Part shown: in pieces, positions 1-8,485 of the stretch | How positions within the stretch are numbered: position 1 is the stretch's first letter | Layout: each line of letters starts with the position of its first letter | Assembly: GCA_963932545.1 (NCBI GenBank) | Contig: CAWVRH010000008.1 | Location: 20,599-84,598 of the forward strand | DNA from: UBA8337 sp963932545 | GTDB taxonomy: Bacteria; Pseudomonadota; Alphaproteobacteria; RS24 | Reading direction: 5' to 3' | DNA: 64,000 nt | The notes under the pieces: generated by a model | What the model saw: only the letters and a program-made list of their open reading frames with translations | Told to the model about the DNA's origin: nothing | Databases searched by the model: none | Program-made: the position numbers and the translations under genes

Positions 1-581
1 CAATCGGCAACGGCCAACCGCGCGGGCTCCGACAGAGGAACCATGCGGTCACGCCCGCCTTTGCCGCGTACAATCAGCAAGGGCCCATCCATGGCGGCAT
101 GCGGCAGGCTAACCAATTCGGTGACCCGCAAACCAGTGGCATATAAAACTTCGATAAGACAAATGGCGCGCGACCGTGTGGCTTTTTGCGCTGGCGTGGT
201 TTGAGGCAATTGATGGCCTGCGTTTATCAGGGCTTCGGTTTCTGCCAAAGATAATACTTTTGGCAACGGCCTTTGCGGGGTCGGACGCCGCAAACCATCG
301 GTCGGGTTACTGGCCCGCACATCTTCTAGCATTAGAAATTTATAAAAATGGCGCAAACTAGATAAGTGCCGCGCGACGGTAGAGGAAGCCATGCCCTGCT
401 GGTTCATCCATGTCATATATTGGCTCAAGTCATCTTCTGTGGCGTCTTGCAAATCTGTTTCGTGGCGGCTCAAAAAACTCGCCAGACTTTTCAAGTCCCG
501 TTCATAAGCGTCACATGTATGGCTACTTGCGCCGCGCTCGGCGCTCATCATCTCCAGAAACTGGCAGACGGCATTCTTCAT
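1..581 (-). CDS. xerD: Tyrosine recombinase XerD (C-terminus cut by window edge)
   Basis: Reading leftwards from the ATG at 581-579 gives 193 residues that run off the left edge. The N-terminal core-binding domain is about residues 1-95. The catalytic domain starts near 110, with the first catalytic Arg in ATGLRVTEL (R152) and the beta-hairpin Lys in VRGKGGRDR (K174). The HxxR and Tyr motifs lie beyond the window. XerD acts with XerC at dif to resolve chromosome dimers. XerD rather than XerC is judged from the N-terminal pattern and from the xerD-aroK-aroB neighbourhood common in alphaproteobacteria. The start codon overlaps the stop of the upstream secreted-protein gene (ATGA), so the two are translationally coupled. 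Confidence 0.9.
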   Translation of the reverse strand, partial: MKNAVCQFLEMMSAERGASSHTCDAYERDLKSLASFLSRHETDLQDATEDDLSQYMTWMNQQGMASSTVARHLSSLRHFYKFLMLEDVRASNPTDGLRRPTPQRPLPKVLSLAETEALINAGHQLPQTTPAQKATRSRAICLIEVLYATGLRVTELVSLPHAAMDGPLLIVRGKGGRDRMVPLSEPARLAVAD

Positions 582-2974
582 TGCGAGGCGGGCGGAGGCA
601 AGGCTTCTTCGGGGGTAAATAAAACTGGGCGGGGTGCTTGGGTGCCAAAGGCTTGCGGCGACACCACACTAAGGCGCGCCGAGGCACGCGTGAAAAACTC
701 GCTAGCTAAATCATCGGCGACCGCCGACAGGCCTATATGGCGAAAGCCTTGCAACAGCAAAACGACTTCCTGCGCTTGCAAATTCCTCGGCTCCACCTCG
801 CCATAACTGGCCACGACCGCGAGCAGAAAATCACCAATCCATTTATTATCGGCCAGTTTTTTCAGCCGAAGCTGTTCGTTATTCAACTCAGGCAAAGCCA
901 AAATATCAAGCAAAGCCGAGGGCAGTTCCGCGCCAAGGCCATAATAAATGGCTAACTCGCGACGCAAGAAAGTCCGAAACGGGACGTCGGCACTGGCCCA
1001 TTGCATTTCGAAGGCCTCCCAATCCAAAATGGGCGGCAAGCGAGGCTCTGATATAAGCTCTATCTCTGGGGACGAAGTGTCGGAAGGCTCAACATCGGTC
1101 TTTATGGGCGTCTCTTTGGGCGTCTCCAAAGGCTGCATGCTGGCAAATAATTGTTCGACGGAAGCTGCAACAGCCGGCTCTCCAAGCAGCGCCTCCACGG
1201 GCGCAACCTCTAGCTCAGACTCTGGCTCAGCCTCTAGCTCAGTCTCTAGCTCAGCCAGCAAGGCTTCCATCCTCCGCGCCCGGTTCGCGAGCGCTTCTTC
1301 CGCTTTCAAAATCGCAGCTGCAGAGGGGCGTTGGAAAGATAAAACACGTTTTGTTACGAGCCCAACCACTTGCTCGCCAGCCAATTTCTCGGCCTTCTCA
1401 AACTGCCCGACATAGCGCAAAGCGGGCAGCAAGACAGCGATATCTGTATCCGTCACGAACTCTGGCTCCAAAGCCACAGCCTGCGGCTCCTCCGGCTGCA
1501 CAGAATCAGCTAGCTCCAAACCCTCATCAGACAAACCCTCTGCATCATCAAGTGGAATGCTCAGATCGCGCAATCGGTCGTCCAGCATGAGGACTAAATC
1601 GCGCCAGAGGCCGCGAGCAGAAGCCTCGCGCAAAGCTTCCGCAAGGGTGCGCGCCTGATTTTGCGGGGGCGCGGCATCTATCGTCAACAAGGTTTGCGCC
1701 AAATAAATAGCGTCTGGCAAGGCCTCGACACTCGGCTCAGTGGGCGCCTCCTCGGTTTCGAGGCTTTCGTCCACTTCCTCTATTTTACCAAAACCGGAAC
1801 TAAAGTCAGAGTTCTCCGCTTCGGCTGGCGCTAGCGGCGCGAAGCTAGAAAGGTCAGCCAATTGTGTGACTTGCGAGAATTGCTCTGCGGGCATATGACC
1901 CGACAATACCGCCGCATGAGCCACCAATAATTGCACTCTTGCGGTTTGGCTATAATCACGAACCAAAGCGCCGCCATAATAAGCCGGCACCGACGGGAGA
2001 GCTTCAGGCAAAGGCTCGCCCGCCAATTGCAGCGCAGCAATTTGCAACGGGGTCAGCTCGCTTGGCAAAACTAGAGGGGGCTCTTCTTTGGCCTTCTTGG
2101 CGGCAGCCGCTTGCTCGCTGGTGCCAAAAGTCAAAGGCACTTGCGCGGCCAATAAAAATGCCATGTCGCGGAATAACCTATCGGCGCCCATTGTTTTCTG
2201 ATTGAGGTCCATCGTTAGGCTGGCTTTTTCATATTCTCTTTCGCGCAATTGGCAATAAATCCCAAGTTGCACGAAAAACCGCAAAGTATCGCGCCGCCCC
2301 AAAGTCGAGCGTTGTGGCCGGGTCACTTCACACGCGGCCTCCGGATTGCCGGTTCCCAAATGAGCCAGCACAGTCGCGCGCGCCGCATAAGCATCGCTCG
2401 AAGCTGCGCCGGTTAGCGCTTCTAAACCCAAAACCGCTTGCGTATCCCCAAGCGCCAAAAACCGATTAAGACGCGCCCCAAACCAGCTAATGCCATCGAC
2501 GGTGCCCACAGGCGCTGCGGCCGTGCCGCGGTGTAAGGTCAATTCTGCGTCGCGCAAGACAGACGTGGTAAAACGGGTCGGCAGACGCGCCATTTGATCA
2601 GCAATAAAAGCCAACCGAGCGCCCCGCCATAAACCTTGCTCTAGCCCTTGTTCCGACCCCTGCTCTTGCCCAAAGCCAACTTCCAATCCGACGGGCGCAT
2701 CTTGCAGCGCGCCCAATTGACCGACTTGCACAATGTCCGAGGCCGAGCCCGGCGCCGCAGCAACCGCTCTCACGGAGCGCTTCATCTGCCGAGCCGTGGC
2801 CCGCGGAGCTAATTTTTCGCCTTTTCGGTCTCTGGCCTTTGGGGCGCCAATGGCCGATTGCATAATCGGTGGCACAATATTGAGCGGCGCGCGTAAAGCA
2901 GTTTGCGCGTGCGCGGCACTCGACACCAAAAGCCCGGTCATCAAACCGGCTTGAACTAATTTCCCAAAAGCCAT
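578..2974 (-). CDS. Large secreted/periplasmic protein with low-complexity acidic repeats
   Basis: This encodes 798 residues from the ATG at 2974; a TTG three codons earlier is less likely. Residues 1-24 form a signal peptide (hydrophobic core GLMTGLLVSSAAHA, cleavage near AHA-QT). The mature protein has a Gln/Gly/Glu-rich stretch, a helical repeat-like middle that could be TPR-like, and acidic Glu-rich linkers. It contains no catalytic motif I recognise. Proteins in this slot between aroK and xerD are usually hypothetical in alphaproteobacteria, and some carry the uninformative label 'antifreeze glycopeptide polyprotein'. It sits 23 bp after a 45-residue membrane-protein gene and overlaps xerD by 4 bp. 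Function is unknown; an envelope scaffold is a guess. Confidence 0.75.
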   Translation of the reverse strand: MAFGKLVQAGLMTGLLVSSAAHAQTALRAPLNIVPPIMQSAIGAPKARDRKGEKLAPRATARQMKRSVRAVAAAPGSASDIVQVGQLGALQDAPVGLEVGFGQEQGSEQGLEQGLWRGARLAFIADQMARLPTRFTTSVLRDAELTLHRGTAAAPVGTVDGISWFGARLNRFLALGDTQAVLGLEALTGAASSDAYAARATVLAHLGTGNPEAACEVTRPQRSTLGRRDTLRFFVQLGIYCQLREREYEKASLTMDLNQKTMGADRLFRDMAFLLAAQVPLTFGTSEQAAAAKKAKEEPPLVLPSELTPLQIAALQLAGEPLPEALPSVPAYYGGALVRDYSQTARVQLLVAHAAVLSGHMPAEQFSQVTQLADLSSFAPLAPAEAENSDFSSGFGKIEEVDESLETEEAPTEPSVEALPDAIYLAQTLLTIDAAPPQNQARTLAEALREASARGLWRDLVLMLDDRLRDLSIPLDDAEGLSDEGLELADSVQPEEPQAVALEPEFVTDTDIAVLLPALRYVGQFEKAEKLAGEQVVGLVTKRVLSFQRPSAAAILKAEEALANRARRMEALLAELETELEAEPESELEVAPVEALLGEPAVAASVEQLFASMQPLETPKETPIKTDVEPSDTSSPEIELISEPRLPPILDWEAFEMQWASADVPFRTFLRRELAIYYGLGAELPSALLDILALPELNNEQLRLKKLADNKWIGDFLLAVVASYGEVEPRNLQAQEVVLLLQGFRHIGLSAVADDLASEFFTRASARLSVVSPQAFGTQAPRPVLFTPEEALPPPASQ
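1209..1256 (-). repeat. Four tandem 12-bp units inside the secreted-protein gene
   Basis: Four consecutive 12-bp units of the form TCTAGCTCAGNC (second copy TCTGGCTCAGCC) lie in frame. On the coding strand they give an alternating acidic pattern (ELE/EPES type). The unit is a multiple of three, so a change in copy number would keep the frame. Confidence 0.85.
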
Positions 2975-2997
2975 ACGACCCAAATTATCCTGATGCT

Positions 2998-3135
2998 CTA
3001 TTGATTGAAGCGATTATTGTCGAGCACATCGACCGCGGTTTCGCGCGGCGGCTCCACCGCGCGCGATAAAAACAGTACGCCGCCAACCAGCACAGCTAGA
3101 CTTAAAATAATAATGACCGTTTGTTTCGATGCCAC
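2998..3135 (-). CDS. Small single-pass membrane protein, 45 residues
   Basis: The gene starts with GTG at 3135, has a strong Shine-Dalgarno (AAGGAG, 7 nt spacing) and ends in TAG at 2998. The product starts VASKQTVIIILSLAVLVGG, a single transmembrane helix over about residues 7-24, followed by a short tail rich in Pro, Arg and Asp (ending NNRFNQ). It is the first gene of a minus-strand unit with the 798-residue secreted protein (23 bp gap) and xerD. No family is recognised. The short length and GTG start make it easy to miss. The ribosome binding site and clean membrane helix are the grounds for calling it. Confidence 0.65.
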   Translation of the reverse strand: MASKQTVIIILSLAVLVGGVLFLSRAVEPPRETAVDVLDNNRFNQ

Positions 3136-3247
3136 GCTGGAACTCCTTCATTTCGATTCTTGAGGAGTATATCAGCAATAAGGCACAATCGGGGCAGATT
3201 TTCGTGAACCCTAGACGCCTTTCATGAATGCGCTTAGTCTCAGATAA

Positions 3248-3267
3248 CATGTCTGCTGATAGACATG
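3248..3267. promoter_or_regulatory. Inverted repeat just upstream of aroK
   Basis: Perfect 7-bp arms CATGTCT / AGACATG with a 6-bp spacer end 19 bp before the aroK ATG, in the region between aroK and the divergent membrane-protein gene. It could be an operator or a leader hairpin. No regulator can be named. Confidence 0.4.
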
Positions 3268-3286
3268 AGCTTCGATGGAGACCCTC

Positions 3287-3844
3287 ATGGCCGACGGGCC
3301 CGTGATCCAAATTGAAAAACCAATTGTGCTGCTGGGCATGATGGGGGCTGGCAAGTCTAGCCTTGGTGTGCGGCTTGGCGAGGCTCTGGAGCTAAAGTTT
3401 CGGGATGCCGATGCGGAAATTGAAAAAGCCGCTCAAATGAGCATCCCTGAGATTTTTGAAAAACATGGCGAGACCGCCTTTCGCGAAGGCGAGCGCCGCG
3501 TCATCCAACGCTTGTTAACCGAGGGGCCACAAGTGCTGGCCTTGGGCGGCGGCGCTTTTGTCAATGACGAGACCCGCGAACAAATTCTCGCGCAAGCCCA
3601 TTCCATATGGCTCGATGTGCCGCTCGACGAATTGGTTCGCCGCGTGCAAAAAAAGCCGGGCAAGCGCCCGCTGCTGGCCGGACAAGACGTGCGCGCCAAA
3701 TTAAACGAGCTGCAAAAAGCCCGTGAACCCCTGTATGCCAAGGCCGATTTAAAGGTAGATGTCGGCGGCGGCACGCATGAAGACGCCGTGGCGCGTTTGA
3801 TAAAAGCGCTCCAAACCCGTCTCGCCACCCCCCAAGACGCTTGA
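3287..3844 (+). CDS. aroK: Shikimate kinase
   Basis: It phosphorylates shikimate with ATP to shikimate 3-phosphate in the chorismate pathway, in the cytoplasm. The product is 185 residues. Walker A is GMMGAGKS (17-24), the substrate-binding acidic motif is FRDADAEIE, a glycine loop is LALGGGAFV, and the lid Arg lies in KKPGKRPLLAG. The start is placed at ATG 3287 because GGAG lies 6 nt before it; an upstream ATG at 3275 is in frame but would swallow that site. It is followed 42 bp later by aroB, the usual alphaproteobacterial aroKB pair. Confidence 0.96.
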   Translation: MADGPVIQIEKPIVLLGMMGAGKSSLGVRLGEALELKFRDADAEIEKAAQMSIPEIFEKHGETAFREGERRVIQRLLTEGPQVLALGGGAFVNDETREQILAQAHSIWLDVPLDELVRRVQKKPGKRPLLAGQDVRAKLNELQKAREPLYAKADLKVDVGGGTHEDAVARLIKALQTRLATPQDA

Positions 3845-3886
3845 GGGCGCTGGACAAATGCCCTTCCTTTCTCTAAAGCCAAAATC

Positions 3887-5047
3887 ATGACCGAGACGAC
3901 AAAAACACCGACGACCCAAAAGCTAGGCTCGCTAGAGCGCGAAACCGTGCGCGTGGCGCTGGGTACGCGCAGCTATGACATTGTTATTGGCGCCGACCTC
4001 TTGAGCCAAGCGGGCCCTTATATTGCGCCGCTTTTGCCGCGCCCCAAGACGGTGATTGTAACCGATACAAATGTCGCGAAAGCCCATTTGGAAACCCTCA
4101 AAACCGCCTTGGATGGCGCGGGCATCGCGCATGCCAGCTATCTTGTGCCGGCGGGCGAAGCGTCGAAAAACATCTCGCAGCTCGAGCAATTGTGCGACTG
4201 GTTATTGAGCCAAAAAATAGAGCGCGAAGATTGCATCATCGCTTTAGGCGGCGGCGTGATTGGAGACCTTACTGGATTTGCCGCCTCTATCTTGCGCCGT
4301 GGCACGCGATTTATTCAAATTCCGACCACGCTGTTGGCGCAAGTCGACAGCTCCATTGGTGGCAAGACCGCGGTTAATTCGACGCTGGGCAAAAACCTCA
4401 TCGGTGCCTTTCATCAGCCCGACTTAGTGCTGGCCGATATGGATGTTTTAAAAACCCTGCCGGAGCGCGAGCTGCGCGCGGGCTATGCCGAAATTGTTAA
4501 ATATGGTGCCCTTGGCGATATCAAATTTTTCGACTGGTTGGAAGCCAATGGCGAAAAAGTTTTAGCGCTGGACGCCCAAAGCGTGGCCTATGCGGTGGCG
4601 CAAAGCTGCCGCGCCAAAGCCGCCATTGTGGCGCGCGATGAGCGCGAAGCGGGCGAACGGGCTTTGCTAAACCTCGGCCATACATTCGGCCATGCGTTTG
4701 AAAAAATAACTGGCTATGGCGAGGCTTTGCTGCACGGCGAAGCGGTGGCCTATGGCATGGTTTTGGCGTTTGCTTTCTCGGCTCATCGCGGCGATTGCGA
4801 CGAGCAAGACGCCGAGCGTTTGCGCGCCCACCTCGAGGCCTGTGGCCTGCCTGCCAGTATGGCACAAGTCGGAAATGGCGCCTTTGATGTGGACGCATTG
4901 ATAGACGCCATGGGGCAAGATAAAAAAGTTAAAGCGGGTAAAATGCGTTTCATTTTAGCGCGGGCGCTAGGCGATACTTATATCGCTGAAGATGTGAGCG
5001 CTGAGGCTTTACATCCCTTCTTGATAGCGCAAGGAGCGCGCCCCTAA
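3887..5047 (+). CDS. aroB: 3-dehydroquinate synthase
   Basis: It converts DAHP to 3-dehydroquinate, the second shikimate-pathway step, using NAD+ and a divalent metal. The product has 386 residues, near the usual 360-380 plus a short N-terminal lead. The NAD-binding GGGVIGDLTGFAA lies near residue 120, a QVDSSIGGKTAVN motif follows, and metal-binding His residues are in LNLGHTFGHAFE and LLHGEAVAYGM. It follows aroK, and its stop overlaps the next start by one base (TAATG), so the transporter gene is probably co-transcribed. Confidence 0.97.
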   Translation: MTETTKTPTTQKLGSLERETVRVALGTRSYDIVIGADLLSQAGPYIAPLLPRPKTVIVTDTNVAKAHLETLKTALDGAGIAHASYLVPAGEASKNISQLEQLCDWLLSQKIEREDCIIALGGGVIGDLTGFAASILRRGTRFIQIPTTLLAQVDSSIGGKTAVNSTLGKNLIGAFHQPDLVLADMDVLKTLPERELRAGYAEIVKYGALGDIKFFDWLEANGEKVLALDAQSVAYAVAQSCRAKAAIVARDEREAGERALLNLGHTFGHAFEKITGYGEALLHGEAVAYGMVLAFAFSAHRGDCDEQDAERLRAHLEACGLPASMAQVGNGAFDVDALIDAMGQDKKVKAGKMRFILARALGDTYIAEDVSAEALHPFLIAQGARP

Positions 5048-6321
5048 TGGATGGTTTTACCGCCGGACTGATTTGGACCGCTGGACTGATTTTCTTTCTT
5101 CTGGTGCTTTCGGCATTTTTGTCGGGCTCGGAAACCGCGCTGACTGCCACCAGCAAAGCGCGCATGTTGCACTTACAACAAGAAGGCAAACGCCGCGCCC
5201 GTTGGGTTATCGTTTTGCTCGAGCAAAAAGAACGCCTTCTCGGCGCCATTCTGCTTGGCAATAATTTGGTTAATATTATGGCTTCGGCGCTAGCGACGCG
5301 GGTGTTCCTAGAGATGTTTGGCGAGAGCGGCGTGGTCTACGCAACCCTTATGATGACCGCTTTGGTGGTTATCTTCGCCGAAGTTCTGCCCAAGACCTAT
5401 GCCATACTGGCGCCCGATGCGACGGCCTTGCGCGCCTCTGGCCCTTTGCGGGTTCTGGTATTTGTTCTGGCTCCCATCACCATTGCTCTGGCATTTATTT
5501 CGAGAACCATTTTGCGCATCACAGGGCTTGCCAAAAGCGCCAGCCTTAGCCTTGTGCCAGCGCATGCCGAAATTCGGGGCGCCATTGATTTGCACCACCA
5601 AGAAGGGGCCGTGCATAAAGGCGACCGCGATATGCTGGGCGGTATTCTGGATCTGGTCGATACCCAAGTCGAAGAAATTATGATCCACCGCAACGCGATG
5701 GAAACCATAGACGTCCGTCAGCCGAGCGACGATATCGTCAAACAAGTTTTGGCCAGTCCCTATACCCGCATTCCTCTGTGGCGCGACGACCCAGAAAATA
5801 TTATTGGCGTGTTGCACGCCAAAGATTTGCTGCGTGCGCTGGCCACCAATCCGGTGGGCGCGGCTGGCATCGACATTGCCAATATTGCCACCGCGCCTTG
5901 GTTTGTTCCCGAAACCACTTCCTTGAGCGAACAATTAAATGCGTTCCGCACACGCAAAGCGCATTTCGCCCTCGTGGTCGATGAATATGGCGCCATTATG
6001 GGCATTGTGACGATGGAAGATATTCTCGAAGAAATCGTTGGATCCATCGACGATGAACACGACCGCCCCGACACGATGTTGCGGCGTAAACCCGACGGCA
6101 CGTTAGAAGTCGCAGGCGCATTGTCCATTCGCGATTTAAACCGCGAAATGGGCTGGAGCCTGCCAGATAGCGAAGCGAGCTCGGTCGCCGGGCTGATTAT
6201 CCACGAAGCCCGGGTCATTCCTGAAATTGGCCAAGTGTTTGAGTTTCACGGCGCAAGATTCCGCATTATCAGCCGTCAGCAAAATAGAATTTTACAAGTT
6301 CGCATCACCAAAGCCGATTAG
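5047..6321 (+). CDS. CNNM/CorC-HlyC family membrane transporter with CBS pair
   Basis: The product has 424 residues. It opens with a DUF21 membrane domain (about 1-190, with hydrophobic stretches starting LIWTAGLIFFLLVLSAFLSG), then two CBS domains (about 200-325), then a C-terminal CorC_HlyC domain (about 340-420). Bacterial members move Mg2+ or Co2+; older annotations call them hemolysins. FLSGSETALTA near the start is the family's first-helix signature. It starts on the last base of the aroB stop and its end overlaps bolA tail-to-tail by 4 bp. The substrate cannot be told from sequence. Confidence 0.9.
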   Translation: MDGFTAGLIWTAGLIFFLLVLSAFLSGSETALTATSKARMLHLQQEGKRRARWVIVLLEQKERLLGAILLGNNLVNIMASALATRVFLEMFGESGVVYATLMMTALVVIFAEVLPKTYAILAPDATALRASGPLRVLVFVLAPITIALAFISRTILRITGLAKSASLSLVPAHAEIRGAIDLHHQEGAVHKGDRDMLGGILDLVDTQVEEIMIHRNAMETIDVRQPSDDIVKQVLASPYTRIPLWRDDPENIIGVLHAKDLLRALATNPVGAAGIDIANIATAPWFVPETTSLSEQLNAFRTRKAHFALVVDEYGAIMGIVTMEDILEEIVGSIDDEHDRPDTMLRRKPDGTLEVAGALSIRDLNREMGWSLPDSEASSVAGLIIHEARVIPEIGQVFEFHGARFRIISRQQNRILQVRITKAD

Positions 6322-6620
6322 TCGTCTTGGCGGTCGCGGGCCGCTTCCTCGGGTGATTTTAACTTCAAAGCCAGCGCATGAACGCTCATTTCCAGCTCTG
6401 TTTTTAAAACATCCATAACCCCGCGTTGGCGTTGCAGGCGCGAGACCCCCTCAAAATTAGCGGCGACCATGCGAACCCGAAAATGCGTCTCGCCCGATTG
6501 CCCGTCCGCGGTTGGCTCGACACCCGCGTGGCCGGCATGTAAATGCGACTCGTCGATGACCTCTAAATGGTCTGGGGCATAGGCTTTGGTTAATTTTTCT
6601 TCTATGGTCTTGCGTATCAT
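6318..6620 (-). CDS. bolA: BolA family protein
   Basis: The product is 100 residues from the ATG at 6620 (MIRKTIEEKLTKAYAP). In-frame starts further upstream lack family similarity. The BolA fold covers nearly the whole protein, with the conserved helix-turn region ending in FRVRMVAANFEGVSRLQRQRGV and a His in ESHLHAGH. BolA proteins bind monothiol glutaredoxins through [2Fe-2S] clusters and influence iron and stress responses. It is divergent from the J-protein gene, and its stop overlaps the end of the CNNM gene by 4 bp. Confidence 0.92.
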   Translation of the reverse strand: MIRKTIEEKLTKAYAPDHLEVIDESHLHAGHAGVEPTADGQSGETHFRVRMVAANFEGVSRLQRQRGVMDVLKTELEMSVHALALKLKSPEEAARDRQDD

Positions 6621-6788
6621 CGTCAGGTCTCTAAATTGGGGGCTAACTAAGGGGTGTTGTTTGGCTTTCTCGAAAGTCGGCATATTTGTCGTCGTAACAC
6701 TTTATATCGCGTTTTCACAAACGGGGCGAGATTCGCAAAGTTTTTTGCTATAGTCTGGGCGCCGTAACAAACCACAGTTGGAGCGTTC

Positions 6789-7391
6789 ATGAACTTGAAC
6801 TCGAAATATTTTGATAGTATCCGCGCTTCGCGCAAGAATGACAAGCGTGTGCAAGTTTCCAAAAAAGTGGCTTGCGACTGGCCTGATTGCAAAGAAGATG
6901 CGGGCTACCCTGCCCCCGTTGGCGCGCACGAAAGCGACGGCGAAGCCAAGCAACGTAATTTTTGCTTCGCCCATGTGAAGCAATATAACCGCAGCTTCAA
7001 CTATTTCGAAGGCATGACGGAAGAAGATTCAGAAAGCTTCCGCCGCGCCGCCAGAACGGGTCATCGCCCCACATGGTCGATGGGCACAAGGCGCGCGCGC
7101 GGCACCAAAGCCGAAGATTGGCAATTCCATGACCCCATGGAACTCATGTCACATGAAGGCAATGGCGCCAAAGAAAAGAAACGCGCCTCGAAAGTTACCT
7201 CTGGCCAAGAGCGCGCGCTCACTGTGTTGGAGCTGCCTACCAGCGCCAAGCCAGAAGATGTGCGCAAACGCTATAAAGCTCTGGTGAAACAATATCACCC
7301 AGACGCCAATGGCGGCAAACGCACCCATGAAGAGCAATTGCAAAGCGTCATTCAAGCGCATGACTATTTAAAAGCTTCGGGCTTTTGCTAG
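6789..7391 (+). CDS. J-domain protein (DnaJ-like, C-terminal J domain)
   Basis: The product has 200 residues. A Cys/His-containing N-terminal half (CDWPDCKEDAGYPAP) is followed by a basic linker and a C-terminal J domain (about 140-200) with the HPD tripeptide in KQYHPDANGG, which stimulates DnaK-type ATPases. This short type with its J domain at the end regularly sits between bolA and cobS in alphaproteobacteria. A TATAGT -10-like hexamer lies about 35 bp before the start, without a good -35. The client and the partner Hsp70 are unknown. Confidence 0.88.
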   Translation: MNLNSKYFDSIRASRKNDKRVQVSKKVACDWPDCKEDAGYPAPVGAHESDGEAKQRNFCFAHVKQYNRSFNYFEGMTEEDSESFRRAARTGHRPTWSMGTRRARGTKAEDWQFHDPMELMSHEGNGAKEKKRASKVTSGQERALTVLELPTSAKPEDVRKRYKALVKQYHPDANGGKRTHEEQLQSVIQAHDYLKASGFC

Positions 7392-7451
7392 TCAGCGCTA
7401 TCTGAACCCCTAATCTAACACCCTTAAAATTAAGAATTTTCGGAGATTTAC

Positions 7452-8465
7452 ATGAGTAATTCGGCACAAGATAACATCGCCCCTAACGCGTCTATGCCTG
7501 ACGCGCCAGACACAACCGTTAATGCGCGCGACGCATTCGGCATTGATCTGGACATGCAAGTCCCCGCCTTTAAAGAGCGCAGCGAGCATGTGCCTGAAGT
7601 CGATGAAAATTATTTATTCGACCGCCAGACCACTTTGGCGCTGCTGGCCGGCTTTACCCATAACCGCCGCGTCATGGTGCAGGGCTATCACGGCACAGGT
7701 AAATCGACCCATATCGAACAGGTTGCCGCCCGCCTGAACTGGCCATGTGTGCGCGTCAATTTAGACAGCCACGTCAGCCGCATCGACCTTGTCGGCAAAG
7801 ACGCGATTGTTTTAAAAGACGGCAAGCAAGTGACCGAGTTTCAACAAGGCATTCTGCCTTGGGCGCTGCAAAACCCTGTTGCTCTGGTGTTTGACGAATA
7901 TGATGCGGGCCGTCCTGACGTGATGTTTGTTATCCAGCGCGTATTGGAAGTGGCGGGTAAATTGACCCTGCTCGACCAAAACAAAGTAATCCGTCCGAAC
8001 CCAAATTTCCGTCTGTTCGCCACCACCAACACCATTGGTCTTGGCGATACGTCGGGTCTGTATCACGGTACGCAACAAATAAACCAAGGCCAGATGGACC
8101 GTTGGAACATTGTCACAACCTTGAACTATCTGCCGCATGAACGCGAAACCGATATTGTGCACGCCAAAGCCCCCGGCTATGAGGGCGCAGAAGGGCGCGA
8201 GAAAATCGCTGCCATGGTGCGCGTCGCTGATTTAACTCGCTCATCGTTTGTGAACGGCGATATCTCAACCCTTATGAGCCCGCGTACGGTGCTGACCTGG
8301 GCCGAGAACGCGAGCATTTTAGGCCAAGACATCGCGCTGGCCTTCCAGCTGACTTTCTTGAACAAATGCGATGAGTTGGAACGCCCGACAGTAGCTGAAT
8401 TTTACCAGCGTTGCTTTGGCGATGAATTGCCCCAAGACGCCATTTCGGTTCTGGCAGGCAATTAA
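7452..8465 (+). CDS. cobS: Cobaltochelatase subunit CobS (AAA+ ATPase)
   Basis: CobS and CobT form the ATPase that works with CobN to insert cobalt into hydrogenobyrinate a,c-diamide in aerobic B12 synthesis. The product has 337 residues. Walker A is GYHGTGKSTH (about residue 77) and Walker B is LVFDEYDAG. A sensor region is FATTNTIGLGD and an arginine-rich lid lies toward the C-terminus. A good ribosome site (CGGAG) precedes the ATG. The next gene, 20 bp on, is cobT. CobN is not in this window. Confidence 0.96.
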   Translation: MSNSAQDNIAPNASMPDAPDTTVNARDAFGIDLDMQVPAFKERSEHVPEVDENYLFDRQTTLALLAGFTHNRRVMVQGYHGTGKSTHIEQVAARLNWPCVRVNLDSHVSRIDLVGKDAIVLKDGKQVTEFQQGILPWALQNPVALVFDEYDAGRPDVMFVIQRVLEVAGKLTLLDQNKVIRPNPNFRLFATTNTIGLGDTSGLYHGTQQINQGQMDRWNIVTTLNYLPHERETDIVHAKAPGYEGAEGREKIAAMVRVADLTRSSFVNGDISTLMSPRTVLTWAENASILGQDIALAFQLTFLNKCDELERPTVAEFYQRCFGDELPQDAISVLAGN

Positions 8466-8485
8466 GCCAGCCTTAGGAAAACGCG

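Noticed and set aside
366..806. Plus-strand frames over xerD and the secreted-protein gene
   Set aside because: They are antisense to xerD, which has its catalytic residues; no ribosome site or motif.
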